A program made the translations under genes and the position numbers. A stretch of DNA of 64,000 nucleotides, from the NCBI RefSeq assembly GCF_025766255.1, contig NW_026516787.1:60932-124931 (forward strand). Direction: 5' to 3'. Position 1 is the stretch's first letter; each line of letters starts with the position of its first letter. Below are positions 32,566 through 45,084 of this stretch, in pieces. A model generated the notes under the pieces. The model ran no database searches. It saw only the letters and a list, made by a program, of their open reading frames with translations, and was not told the DNA's origin. Origin of the DNA: Zychaea mexicana. Its lineage: Eukaryota > Mucoromycota > Mucoromycetes > Mucorales > Lichtheimiaceae.

Positions 32566-33447
32566 ATGGAGAATAAAACCGACGAGCGCATTTTTGTAGT
32601 TGGCGGCACTGGCAACATTGGTGCAACTGTTCTTAATGATCTGGTCGAGAGTGGTGCGCAAGTCACTCTTTATACCCGATCTCCTCATAAAGTGGTACAA
32701 AAAGACAGCAGCAGCAGCAGCAACACGCCGACAATAGTCCAAGGAGATTATAGCGACCTTACACCACTGGAAAAGGCGATTGTAGGCCATACGCGTCTTT
32801 TCCTACTCGTTGGCGACGTCCCAGAACTAAAAAGTGTAAAAATCGCCATCAGCAAGAAAGCTTATGCAGCAGGAGTCAAACAAGTCGTCGAAATTTCAGC
32901 CAAAGCGTTGCCATGGCGCAAGTTTAGGATCATTGACGAACATCTGGAAGCCGAGCAGGTTATCTTCGCAATTCCGGACCGTGGCGCATATGTCTCCTTG
33001 CGTCCCACCAATTTCATGTCTAATGTTCTATTCCACTTGGATGCGCTCAAAGGCCAACCTCCTTTGTTAATCGATACTGCGGCCGCTGACGAACCACAAG
33101 AATGGATCTCTCCGTACGACGTTGCACAGGTGGCAGTCCGCATTCTGCAAGAGCCTATTGACAAGCATGGAGACGCCGCTTACGAGCTTGTGGGTGAAAT
33201 TAGCACACCCTCGCAACGTGCAGCCATACTGTCCACTGGTTTGGGTCGTACTATTACTTTTAGGCAACTTCCGGTGCAGGAGCTGTACGACTCTTTGGTT
33301 AATGCAAATTTTCCACACGCAACTGCCTATTTTCTTGCATCCTACCAGGATGTTAGTCCCGTGACACGTGGTCTTCCTCTATTGTTGGGTAGGAAACCCG
33401 AAACATTTGAAACATGGGTAGCCAAGAACAAAGACAGGCTCCAGTAG
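32566..33447 (+). CDS. NmrA-like NAD(P)-binding oxidoreductase
   Basis: A single exon of 293 residues starting at the ATG at 32566 (AGCATGGAGA); an upstream in-frame ATG at 32419 would add a Cys-rich leader that does not fit the family. The Rossmann motif VVGGTGNIGATVLNDL is near the N-terminus, followed by LYTRSPHKV, GDYSDL, VKQVVEISAKA and LRPTNFMSNVL. WISPYDVAQVAVRIL is the usual substrate-side segment. This is the atypical short-chain dehydrogenase group of NmrA/HSCARG proteins, redox sensors or quinone/alcohol oxidoreductases in the cytosol. The usual catalytic Tyr-x3-Lys is not obvious, as in NmrA-like sensors. Substrate unknown. Confidence 0.85.
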   Translation: MENKTDERIFVVGGTGNIGATVLNDLVESGAQVTLYTRSPHKVVQKDSSSSSNTPTIVQGDYSDLTPLEKAIVGHTRLFLLVGDVPELKSVKIAISKKAYAAGVKQVVEISAKALPWRKFRIIDEHLEAEQVIFAIPDRGAYVSLRPTNFMSNVLFHLDALKGQPPLLIDTAAADEPQEWISPYDVAQVAVRILQEPIDKHGDAAYELVGEISTPSQRAAILSTGLGRTITFRQLPVQELYDSLVNANFPHATAYFLASYQDVSPVTRGLPLLLGRKPETFETWVAKNKDRLQ

Positions 33448-36212
33448 TTGTAGTTTAGTCCTGCTTTTCTTGATTATTGAAAACTGACATATTTACTGCT
33501 TATAATAAAATTACACGGATGCTTTATTCCTTGGGCTAAATATGCCCGGTTTTATCAATGGGTAATTAGTACAGAGATCGTACGGTATCAAAGCATACCG
33601 CTGTAAATTATTACCGTGAGCCCCGGATTGTGGTTTATCACATCGATCCGTGGTTACTATGGCTCGAAAACGACATGGTTGCAGCTTGTCAGTTATACTG
33701 TGTAAACTTAGACAGCAGTTAGGACAAACAAATATTATGCACAGAACTTCTTTTTTTTTGACAAATATTTTGTTATTTAGATATCCAGCGGCACCACTAA
33801 ATAGGTTAGAAAACGACGGCGCAACTACTATATTTAACGGTGACTGCAAACAACTTCTCCTTTGGTGTACAGTATCATCCGTCGACAATGACACACAGAA
33901 CTTTAATTCAACAGATATCAGTGCGCTACAAGGTTTGAGAATTAAGCAAGCGATCAATCTCATCGTTAACATGCCTGATATGTTATAGCTTCTAGAAAGC
34001 TAAGGGGTATACTCACTTGAAGTGGGTATATTACACTGTTTTGTGTAATAAGTTTTGCTCTCTTGATTTTGCTGAATGGCGTGGCGTGCTGGTCTCAAAA
34101 AATATTGAAAAGATTAAACATATACAAAGTTCCGCTTCGTCTCAATGGAAAACGGATAGGGCAAACAAAGATAACCGACCGACCTTGTTTGTGATAATTG
34201 ATGCTGATACACATAAACAAGATCCGTACAGCACAAATTTCCGATGGAAAGTAATTTTCTGAGCAACGTTTCGGTAGGTTGTATAATAGTAGGCGTTTGA
34301 TCCACCTTTGCTCTCTCTACTTACGACGTAGTGATGGCATATACAATATTTATAGCTACTCTGATGTTGCTCCGGTTACGTGGACGTGATAAGCAGTAAC
34401 CACATGTAGCATGATGAAATTATGCGAATAACATAATGGTAATATAACCAACAAGAACAAAAGGAAATGGACACACTAGTCACTTTTTAGTTTTCAGGTT
34501 AGCTATATCGAGCTTTCTTTATCCAATTGCTTGACATTCATGAGAGCTTATCCCTTTGGAATGCTTTTGCTTCCCAAGGTAGTGGTAGTGCCTTAACAAC
34601 GCAGTCATTTGTTTGTGCTCATGTAATACTATTTACAGAACAGGATGAGGTTATCCGAGATCTGACTTTACTTAATATATAGGTGTAAATGTTACTGACC
34701 TCCCTCGGTCCAAGCTGCCTTTGTTTTGAGAAACAAATCAGCATAAGCATTCTCACGGGAGAGACAAATGGTCTGGAACGTGAAACGTCCTATCTACTAG
34801 TCTCCAAAGGGTTTGAAAGTCAATGTACATCGAGTAAAGTTCTGGTAGTTTCTTTACCCCTTCCGATCTTCCTATTCCTCGATAAACTTGCTGCCCCAAT
34901 TCACCTAAATTGTATAATCGTTATACGCTTTTCTAAAAGTTTATTCGAAAATCATGAATAAAGAAGGAGTGTCAAAATAGTCAATCATATTACATTTGCT
35001 GGCAAACTTATCAATATACATGTCCGACCGGTGTTGTCACATAAAAAAGGGATCGAGGATCAGCGTGCGTCTTCATCATGTGATTAATAAAACCGCACAC
35101 AGCGCCTCTCGTATTGTAGAAGCGCTGGATAACAACGGCACAGGATAATTTTCCGGATCCGTTCCTGTAATGGAAAGAATTCCATTATTCAACCCCAAAC
35201 AAGCAACTGTGCAGAAGTAGAGATTTACTAAAAATGAATGACGTGACGCCCTTCAGCCCCTTTGCATCAATTTGTACTTTATACTTTGCGGTACATCTTC
35301 CACAGATCGGATCTATAACCTACATTTATCTAAGAGTCTATCTTGGCTTTTTTTAAAGGAAAGATAAAGCACATCTTCTTAACTGCCATCAGAAAATAAA
35401 AATTGGCGCCCAATCGATCTGTAAAAGCGACGCCGTCTCCCTTGTAAAAGAGAGCACCTCCATAATTGTGTACAAAGTACAGTACGAGATTATCAACCTT
35501 TTTTGGGAATATTTAAGAGACATTACTATATCCTTCTAAATTGAAACGCGCAGCTTGCTAACAACAGTAATTATTCATGATGACGACGATTATCATGTAT
35601 AAACATATTTAAGTGAAAGTTATTGTTTTACGATGACTTTCGCCAACAGACCACTGTTACAGTATAGTTGTTATCTTGTCATTTACGTACATAATGTGCT
35701 ATCAAATTATCAGACAGAGATCTAACCAGAATGAATACATTACAGAAGTGCTGCAGCAGCAGCAATGATAATATCGCATGTTGCCACAAGAGCCTCGTGC
35801 CAAAACGTTTTTACTACTAGACCATGCGCCTGAAGCAAAAAAGAAGTCATGATAGAAACAACGTATGTATCTCTTCTTTTCTTTGAGATGCTCAAAACTG
35901 ATCATACAAGCAATAACAACGAAAACAAAGTATCGAGCAAGCGCCGTGAAAGGTTCGATGACGCTATTATTGGTAGATTCCGCGTGGCCGCGCCGCCCAA
36001 AAATAGGATAAAACAGGTCTGCAGGTCGCAATTGGTGGCGCAAAAGGTATACTGTAAACATGATGCATATGTTGCCTAATGGCGCCGCTGTATGCGTAAC
36101 ATTAAACCTAAACTGTCTAGGCATCATCGGGCTTAGCTTTACTAAAAAGGCTTTTGGTCCAGTATAGTTATATAAGACAAGGTCCCTACCACAGAAAGCG
36201 AGTTAAACATCC
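33448..36212. other. Gene-poor region, no supported gene
   Basis: About 2.8 kb. Overlapping open frames on both strands at 33511-33988 and 35702-36127 lack motifs and show no phase-consistent extension; they may be old transposon sequence or chance. The last 100 bases are the promoter of the zinc-finger gene, with a TATATAA-type element near 36167. Confidence 0.45.
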
Positions 36213-37142
36213 ATGACTCTCCGTCTCTACAAAATATACCCTTGCTTAAACAAACAAGACACGAAAGAAGAATACTCAGACTATATGACAAACCTGTCAT
36301 CCCAACATAATTACCCATTGGATTCTACCGTCATGGAGTCTTACCCAACATCCAAAACCTACTCCTCAATGGATTCCTGCCGTATTACCGTTACAGCACC
36401 TGCAACAACGATGGCATCGACAACTATGCCGACGGCAGCTACTTTTAGCAGTGTTGTTGATGGTAATGCTGGAAAGGAAAGAGGGAAAAAGGAGCTTCAT
36501 GTGATAAAAGATCCCACGACAACAACAATGAAGTTCAAGCCAGCAGAAATACTGCCGAAACAGCCAAGTGCGGAGGATAAAAAAATGCGCTTAGACAGCC
36601 ACTATTATAATCCAATGAACGAACCACGACCGACGTCAAGTTTCCCAATGCTTCCCCCTCCTATCCCTTCTTCTCCTGAATCAGAATCATCCTTGTACTC
36701 CTCTTCAACATCATCGTCTTCAACATCATCACCTTCAACATCATCAGTATCATCATCTTCATCGATCTTGGAAAAGAAACAATGGCCAGAATACCAAACC
36801 GACAAGTTTTCCAGGCAGCACAATCAACGGTTTAACGTACTGCGACGTATCAGGACGACCCCTGTTTCAGCGCTAGCATCATCACCAGTCGCCAGTCAGT
36901 GCACAAAATGCGACCAGTACTTTACACGGCACCGGGATATGCAACGGCATATCAAATCTGTGCATCAGGAGAAGCAGTACCAGTGTTCCTGTGATTGTAA
37001 ATTCACTCGCCTCGACTCGCTTAAACGACACCAAAGAAAAAAGGCTTGCAACAATCTCCGTTTATTATCATTATCATCATCATCGTCGTCGCCATTAAAG
37101 TCTAGTAGTACTCATATCGTGAATATGCCACGGACACCTTGA
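36213..37142 (+). CDS. C2H2-type zinc-finger protein
   Basis: A single exon of 309 residues. The first two thirds are low complexity: Thr/Ala, a Pro-rich PPPIPSS patch and a long Ser/Thr run. Two adjacent fingers lie at about 229-285. The first is classical C2H2 (CTKCDQYF...HIKSVH). The second (CSCDCKFTRLDSLKRHQRKKAC) ends in His-x4-Cys, so it is C2HC. A Ser-rich tail follows. The layout is that of a fungal transcription factor acting in the nucleus; target genes are unknown. The start chosen is the first ATG; in-frame ATGs at Met25 and Met41 are alternatives. Confidence 0.82.
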   Translation: MTLRLYKIYPCLNKQDTKEEYSDYMTNLSSQHNYPLDSTVMESYPTSKTYSSMDSCRITVTAPATTMASTTMPTAATFSSVVDGNAGKERGKKELHVIKDPTTTTMKFKPAEILPKQPSAEDKKMRLDSHYYNPMNEPRPTSSFPMLPPPIPSSPESESSLYSSSTSSSSTSSPSTSSVSSSSSILEKKQWPEYQTDKFSRQHNQRFNVLRRIRTTPVSALASSPVASQCTKCDQYFTRHRDMQRHIKSVHQEKQYQCSCDCKFTRLDSLKRHQRKKACNNLRLLSLSSSSSSPLKSSSTHIVNMPRTP

Positions 37143-37467
37143 AACGCGTGAAGTTGCTTGCATTTCTTTAAATGGATGCATGATCTTTTCTAATCGCGTC
37201 TGCTACATTGTCGGTAGCATTATGCTATGAATTTACTATATGATGTCAGTGTATATCTAACTCGCCTATCCATCCATCCCTTCCCCAAAACAATTAAATG
37301 TACATACAATCATGTAATATGATGGACTACAGTAAAAGAATCAGAGCCTGCTCTGTTTGAATCGCCATACGGAAAATTCCAAATTCAATAGTAGGCGGAG
37401 AGCCCTCTTTCCGACTCTTATTACTTATTGCTAACACGTAACTTATATATACACACACACACACACC
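37143..37467. other. Intergenic region with (CA)n before PIG-F
   Basis: Downstream of the zinc-finger gene. A (CA)n run at about 37451-37467 ends directly at the next start codon. Confidence 0.55.
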
Positions 37468-38472
37468 ATGTTGCCAGCTCTGCCTCAGCTATTCGCTGGC
37501 ATTCTTGGCATAGCCTTAAACTATGTAGCCACATTTTACATGCCATCAACGCGATTATTACGAGATCCATTAGAAACTTTAACAACAGCAATACCTCTAG
37601 TACTAGCAGGTCATATAATCATCTTGACCTTCATGCTGTCAGTTGTAAAACGATGCAGCTTTAAAACCACAGTGGTACGCAGAACAATTCTTGAACGAAT
37701 ATAGTATATTTATATATAATAGAGATTCGGATAACATGAAAGTTTGCTTTGTTTTATAGATCTCAATCGGTAATGCGTTACTCGTGACAGCAGTGGGCAC
37801 AGTTGTTCTTCACGGGTTTATTGTATTATTTGGTGCTTCGCTCGTCGAGTAAGTTAAGACAGCATTAAAAACACACGTATATACGTGCAAAATAAAGTGC
37901 TTGTTTCAATATAAAAAAAACAGAGATCGTGGATGCTGATACCTTATTTCTCAATATCATATAGAAAATTCAATCATACACTTGCATTTGCCGCCTATTT
38001 AGCTGTCCTGGCACTAATTCCTAGTTTTACTGCACTCTCACCGGCTGGTACGAGTGTTTGGACGAAGTGCTATTTGCAACACAGGTACAACAGTACATCA
38101 AAACCATGCCAAGAAAAACAAAGCCGCTTTTGCTGATAAACGCTTATCTAAAAATGTACATATTCAAAAGCCCCACTACAGGATCCGAGATCTATGCTTA
38201 TTCTCAAACGATTTGCGCCCTGTCTGGTGCATGGATTGGGGCAATCGTGCTTCCGTTGGATTGGGAAAGAGATTGGCAGGTAAATGAAAAGAAAAACTCG
38301 TGATTACTCGAGATGATGAGTACTGCTGATTCTTACTAATTTGGTTTCTGTTTTGCAGGCATGGCCTATTTCATGCGTGATTTCAACCTATTTGGGTCAT
38401 GCAGTGGGTGTTGCCACTGCATTTGGTTGGTCTTCTTTCAAGCACATACTTAACAAGAGGAAAAGTGAATAA
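37468..38472 (+). CDS. GPI11: GPI-anchor biosynthesis protein PIG-F/Gpi11
   Basis: Five exons (37468-37674, 37760-37848, 37965-38084, 38171-38279, 38359-38472) close in frame to 212 residues. Most of the protein is hydrophobic with several transmembrane segments (LPQLFAGILGIALNYVATF, LVLAGHIIILTFMLSVV, ALLVTAVGTVVLHGFIVLFGASL, FAAYLAVLALIPSF). The C-terminus holds the family signature GAWIGAIVLPLDWERDWQAWPIS. PIG-F acts in the ER membrane, where it stabilises the ethanolamine-phosphate transferases that complete the GPI precursor. The third intron is required: reading through it looks like a frameshift, but splicing CAACACAG|GT...AAAAG|CCCC restores the frame and the motif spacing. Confidence 0.92.
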
Positions 38473-39106
38473 AAAATAAGGATTTATAAAGCCCTGGGTT
38501 CATTTTTTTGTGGTAAGGAAGGAATCCACTCAGTAGTACACGTCTAGCCTGAGGCTTTGGCATGAATGTTTTGCCCATTTGTAGTTAGGAGTTATGATGT
38601 GTACCGAATAATGATGTATTCATTTACTATTTAGGTTATCCATATTAATAGAAGATACGGGAGTTCTACGTGTATCTTGATGGAACTTGGAGTTACCAAT
38701 GGTGGGATAGGAGATGGAAATAGTGGTAAAGATATGATGAGGGAGATGAATGTGCGATTATCGAGATGGCTTGCATGATGTCCGTATATCGTTTTTGTCG
38801 ACAACATGCTAAAGCATGCGGATAATTTATTGCCGCACGCTCGACATCCCTCTATTTCGCTGTTGCAGACCAAGCAGCCATTACTGTTCTTGGTATGCCC
38901 TCTTTAATCAAAAATTAAGCATGAATACGTTACGAAGGAAGTCGAAAAGCTAACCCACTTGATGCTGCTCTTTCCAGTATGGCGTACGCTATCGGAGAAT
39001 CGGTAGCATTGAGTTCTGTTGTGCTATGGAGTGTCCCTAAATTTTCTTTCTCGCCTCAAGCACCCTATTCACCCAGCTTGCTCTTCCGCCCACGCTTGCT
39101 AACGGA
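38473..39106. other. Intergenic, no gene seen
   Basis: 3' region of PIG-F and promoter of the HECT ligase. Short open frames only. Confidence 0.55.
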
Positions 39107-42100
39107 ATGTTTACTCCCAATGATAAGGAGAAAAAGGCATTCATCGAGCGCACCAAAGCCGAACGGCAACGACGAGAAACAGAAAGACTAAAGAAAGAAC
39201 GCTTGCACAAACAAGAAAATGCTGCTCGTATAATACAATGCTGGTGGCAGAGGCAGCTGCGATTAAAGCATGCAACACACGACTGCTGGAATGCCTGGGA
39301 CGAGATGCTCGACAATCATGCACAAACACTTGACGATTGTTTCCGCATTGCCGGTATATACTGTTTGCTCAGTCGACACCACCAGTCAGGAAGCAGAAGA
39401 CGGCTTGGTGATATGTGTAAATGTTTGAGCAAAAAATTCCAGCACAATAATAGTGCTATCACCTATTATGCACTCCTCGTCGATTCAAGATACCATACTC
39501 AATCTTTAAAATATTTGTGTACCATCATCAAGCAGTGCCTTGCTGCAGCATGCGAGTCTTCTGTCGATATTCACAACCAGCAACACCTGTACCTTACAGG
39601 TACTGAACTTAGCACCTTACTTCAGTTCATGAATCCGAAAACATATCAGCAAACTACTCGATTCTTGGACGACACTCAGTATCGAATGCCAGAACATGCC
39701 AATATTTTGACGAGTGCAGCGCATACAGTACTCGATCAATGCCTATTGAAATTCAATATACGCGACCCTGCGATCGTTCGCATACAGCGCATCGTAAAAC
39801 TGGAACACAAGAGTGCCAAGCATTCAGCCGGAGTGCTATCACCTGACGATGGGAAAATGGTGCGTGCAATCCAGCTTTGGTTGACGACGATGACTCGACT
39901 ATGCCTGTTCCCAATAGAATTCGCAACCGATGAGAACCGACGAAAACAAGCGATACAGTTCAACTGCACTAATATACTCGCCGTTCCTCTCTTGCCAACC
40001 ATGATCAATTCAATGATGGCTAACCATCTCATGAAACTGGTGGGTATTGCCGATGTGTTCGCAGATATAGCTACAAACAACAACAATCACAGCAAAAAAA
40101 ACGCGCACGCGACGATGATTGAATTACTTGGTGGCAACGGTTGCCTTTTTCTCCTTGGTAATCTAATGCATATTGCCCAGCAATTGCAGCAACAAGACGT
40201 GTCGACTGTGGTTGCCATGGCAAATGTATTGATCGAAGCCGCACAAATGTATTTTTCGGATCGACAAACTGGGGCCTACACGCATTATCATCCGCTATTT
40301 AAATGGTCGTCGTCCACTTGGGGCGATTCGATTGATGCTGTCGTGTTTGAACGGGTTCAATTGCAAATTGAGTACCTGTGGTCGCGTACCTTTATGGTTC
40401 AACTTTTCGCAGACGTGCTGGCATTTGACAACGGCGGTAACCGAGCTACTACAGCAAAGACCGCTAGCGCAACAGCCCATTCTACAAAAACTGATATTGG
40501 CATTAAATCGCGATTGTTGTTCAAAAAGAAAAATCAGCGCGACGATGTTTCTATCATTGACAGCAAACAGTACTCCCAATTGGCCGAGTTTTCGATGGAT
40601 ATTGAAGCTATATTTTCCATGTACATGACACTCTCGTCCTTATTGGCAACTCAGCGCAAGGAGATATTAAATCGAATTGCGTTTACACCGCGACTCATGC
40701 CACAGCTTTGGCGGTTGATGAACACGTTCGGACCACGAGGTCAAATGGCCATCTATCTCGACGCTGCACGACGACAAAATGAAGATATCGAAAAGGAGCC
40801 ACTTATTAAGATACTTAAAGTGTTCTGCGAAGCGTGCTCGCTTGTATTTCTGTAATTATCCTCATCCGGAAAAACTCAGTTATGTAGAGAAATGTGCTGT
40901 GCATATAATCGTTTACTAACCATATACTTTGTCTCTGGGAACTCGCCCTCTTAGGACGCTAGATGACACAGACATTTTCGAGGATGAACAACCTTTTTCA
41001 GTTCAAGACCTGATCAAACTCGGTAGTTTCTTGAACACGTTTTACTTTGCGCTTCTTCAACAACACCAATCCTCTAAGGATACGCCATCATCGCCCTCTT
41101 CTTCTGTTACGACAACGTCTGCCCCGCCTTTACCGTCCTCTGTTCGGTCATTTCGAGCAGCCCATCGATTGTTACTCCAAATCTATGATCTTGATGTGCG
41201 CCATCCTTTTTGTCCTACCGACCATTGGCTGCTTGTATCCGATCCAAGTATGGCAAAATCTTCGTTGCTTGCCCTTTTTAATCCATCCAGAACCACCACC
41301 GCTCAGCCGTTCCTGGATCGATTAAGGCAAGGTGATCCAGTGCCCTTGCGGATATTGCAACTGATGCCTCATGCTGTACCTTTCAAGACACGACTCACAG
41401 TGTTCCGCGACTGGGCCGCTCTGGATCGTGCAAATCTCATGGCAACAAGCTCACGTGCAATAAGAGTTCGGCGTCAAAACGTGCTTGAGGACGGTTACCG
41501 TGGATTAGGCGGCTTACCGCCAAGCGCTTGGAAAGGAAACATCCGTGTCAAATTTGTAAACGAGCTTGGTAAAAAAAATTACTCCAACTCTTTTCTTTAA
41601 AAATTTGATAACGATAATGAATAGCTAACATGATATGTCTATGCATATATTTAAAGGCATGGAAGAGGCTGGTATCGATCAGGGAGGTCCATTCAAAGGT
41701 GGGTTATTTTTAGTATAAGTTTTAACGTTACACAACCACTATGTATCATCGTTGTTGCTTTTATCTGACGCTTGTTATTACTAGACTTTGTCTCCTTGCT
41801 GGTAGCCGACGTATTCAAACCATCCGTTGGTCTATTTTCTGCGACTTTGACAAATAGTATGTGCTATCCAGCGTCAACGTCATATATCCAAGGACCGCGC
41901 CATATTGAATTGTTCGAGTTTATTGGAAAGGTGAGTTAATATATGAATGTATAGTCGGGTGATAAGCATAATTAAACGATCATGGAGGGGAAAGCTAATA
42001 GTATATTCTATACTTCAACAACAACTCTTGCTATTAATAATAACAAAGGTCATTGGTAAAGCCGTATATGAAGGTATTTTACTAGACGTCCAGTTTGCCA

Positions 42101-43606
42101 GTTTTTTCCTTGCCAAATTACTTGGTCGAAACGTTTTTCTGGAAGAATTGCGCGAACTGGATGAGGATGTATGGCGAAACTTGATATTTTTGAAACGCTA
42201 CGATGGTGAGTATTATAATAAATTATAAAAAGCTATATTCAGCTTCGATCTCTATTGATAACCTTCTTTTGTAGGTTGTGTCGAGGATTTGGGTCTATGT
42301 TTTGCTACAGATGAAGAAGCATTTGGTACTGTCACAACACATGAACTTAAATACGTAAGTTTAAAATGAAGAGCGACCCTTCGAATATACTGGGCAAAGA
42401 ATAGTTCTCGTTCTTTGTTCTATTTACTAACAAGATAAACCTTTAGCGAGGCAGAAATATTAATGTCACGAGTGAAAACAAGGTTGAGTATATATACCGT
42501 ATGGCCGATTACAAGTTGAACCAGCAGACACGGGAGCAGACGCGAGCGTTCATTCAAGGTTTCCGCACTGTTATATCGGAAAACTGGGTCAGGGTCTTTT
42601 CGCCACCTGAACTGCAAAGGCAAGTTGTCTTTTTTTTCTCAAAGTGCTTCGTTTTTTTGGAAAAACTACTGATAGTTCATGTACGCATTTTTATATAGAG
42701 TTATTTCAGGAGAAGATACAGACTTTGGTGAGATTATAAGCAGCATCGGAACGAGGTCCCAAACCTATATATTATTTTTTAAAACTGACCATCTGGCTTT
42801 GTTGTTTTTCTATAGATATTGCGGATCTGCGTCAACATGCAGTTTATCAAAACGGATATTTCGATCACCACCCCATTATCCGTACACTTTGGCAAATAGT
42901 AGAAGAGTTCTCTTCCGAAGAGAAACGGGCTTTTCTCAAGTTTGTGACTAGCTGTCCAAAGGTAAGAGGATGGGATAATCAAAGTATAAAAGATTTCACA
43001 TATTGAATCATAAACTTGTTGTAGCCTCCTTTGGGTGGATTTGATTATCTTCAGCCACCATTTACGATACGTATGGTCACTGTAGATTCAGATCCCAGCC
43101 AAGGGACTGTGGATGGGTTAGGACTTGTCAAAACTTTGTTTAAAGTCGGTAATGCTGGAGGTGCTGCGAAGGCTGGTCGACTACCATCCAGTTCCACATG
43201 GTAAGATATGCATGGCTTTGTTTTGTGTCCTCCAACAACCTTTCTCCCAGTTTTTTATTAACCATATCATGATGCTCATTTAGCTTCAATCTTTTAAAAC
43301 TGCCAGGTAAGTCAAAATTTGTTTCCATATTTGAACTATGCACCAAGCTAAAGATAGTGAGTTTCAATCGTAAATGAAGAAAACTCTTATTTAAAATGAA
43401 ATGGATGTCTTTTTTCTCTCCTACTAGCCTACACCAAGAAGTCACTGTTAAGAGAAAAATTGAGATATGGTAAGAAAACTATTTTCGTCACCATCTCTAA
43501 AAGGAAGAGTCTAGAACGACCCAGCATAATATGCTTATTATATCTATTGTTTACGTTCATTAAATTTATAGCCATCCATTCAAATACTGGCTTTGAATTA
43601 AGCTAA
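39107..43606 (+). CDS. HUL5: HECT-type E3 ubiquitin ligase of the HUL5/UBE3B/UBE3C group
   Basis: Thirteen exons (39107-40851, 40955-41568, 41657-41698, 41785-41930, 42049-42205, 42275-42354, 42447-42619, 42699-42727, 42816-42961, 43025-43200, 43284-43306, 43428-43469, 43572-43606) encode 1,135 residues. The N-terminus is a charged helix leading into an IQ-like motif ([16 protein letters not shown]), typical of UBE3B/UBE3C. The C-terminal HECT domain reads [72 protein letters not shown] and the active-site segment LPSSSTCFNLLKLPAY. In yeast and animals these ligases extend ubiquitin chains on proteasome-bound substrates. The intron at 42620-42698 starts with GC (AAAG|GCAAGT). The active-site cysteine codon is split by an intron, and the exon after it is only 23 bases. 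Confidence 0.93.
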
Positions 43607-45084
43607 ATTTCGTGTTGCATATCAAATGCTGAAAACTATGTATAAAGTAGATGTATGCTTGAATAAAACACTGGTAAAAAATTGACAATAAGAAAAGAAC
43701 ATTACAGCTTTGAAGAGGGAAAATGGAGAGAGGGAAACGGATGAATTACAGATTGACTTAGTGGGATAAAAAAAAAGGAGAGAAAAGGGAGTTGTTGAAG
43801 AAAGACGAAGATAGGGAAAGTATGCCATGATGCCATGTTGTTTAACGCAGGATCGTGCTTGCATTCGGTCTCTTTTCCGGATGTCGTTTGTATTGTTACT
43901 CGCTTCTCCATGCCGGCATGGGACGAGGATGTGGGTGAATGAATGGGCTTGCAGCAGGTTCGACGTCAAATAAGATTACGGGAAACGCTTTAGTTGTAAT
44001 AATAGCGAGACAACAGAATGATAGTAGCGATAACGCTTTCATGGCTATATTGTCTTTGTTATTGAATTTAAAGAAAAAAGAAGATACGTGTAGTATACTG
44101 TGTAGACAAGAAAAAGGCGAATCAGTTGAAATGGAGGGAAAAGAGCTAGGTTTAATAAGAAGAAGCTCTCTCTTTATATACCAAAACTCTCTTCCGCTGT
44201 TGAGGATGAGAATGTTATCATAAAAGAAAAAGCCTGTATGACATTCGAAAAAATGCCGAGGGTCTCCCTCTCATTGTTCTTTACATGCGTCATTGTTCTG
44301 GCTCCGTCATCCTCCGTGTCGTTACAATATAATAGAATGATAGTAGCGCCAAGGTTGTTGCTTTTCGACTAATTCGATTTGTTCTCAAAGGTATTTTCTC
44401 TATTCGTATTCATGCGTAAAAAGAGTCACTAGCATATAAACTTCCATTTTACTTGTACTGTATATACTGTATAGCGTATAGTGTATAGATAGTGCTGTAC
44501 ACTAACTGATGTGAGAGTGTATGAATGATGCCAGTGGCATTTTGAATTAGCTGACTCTCTTCTTTATGCAAGACGCAAAGAAGGATGATCCGCAGCAAGT
44601 AATCTGCATACCAATCAACTTAAAATATGTGACAACATCGATGATGGTTACGTCTACATATGACTTAAGAAGGATGCAAAGGCTTATTAGTAATAGTAGT
44701 ATGCGTAGCATAGTTCTGCTTCCGTGTGCTGCTGTAACTATGTGGCACTTTATTTATTCTTTTTGTTTCCTTGACAATCTATGACCTTGGCTGTCCACTA
44801 TGCGACCTTTGCTATACGAATACTGTATTCTCTATTACATGATAATATTCTCTTCCTGTCAGTATGTGTACAATAGCGACAATCAAGTGGGGAGGACCTG
44901 CATTGACTCGAGGAGACGTGTTATAATTGACCAAGCAACAAACGTGAGCAGCGGGACTTGCATGTCGCACAAACAAAAAAATATAAATCTTTAAAGCAAC
45001 GCGAGAGTTCTTTCCTTGGTATTCCGCGACTTTCTTCTTCACCTTTACCCTTACTATTTTTACGCATACATTCTTTAAACAATT
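43607..45084. other. Gene-poor region
   Basis: About 1.5 kb between the HECT ligase and FES1. The minus strand near 43911 has a short frame starting MEKRVTIQTTSGKETECKHD with a TATATAAAG element about 260 bases upstream, but it runs into low-complexity hydrophobic sequence and I do not call it. Confidence 0.45.

Noticed and set aside
38040..38090. Apparent frameshift or ultra-short intron in PIG-F
   Set aside because: An ordinary 86-base intron (38085-38170) explains the frame change completely.
40929..40954. Separate gene starting at 40929 for the HECT half of the ligase
   Set aside because: The intron 40852-40954 joins both halves in phase into one HUL5-like protein of the expected length.
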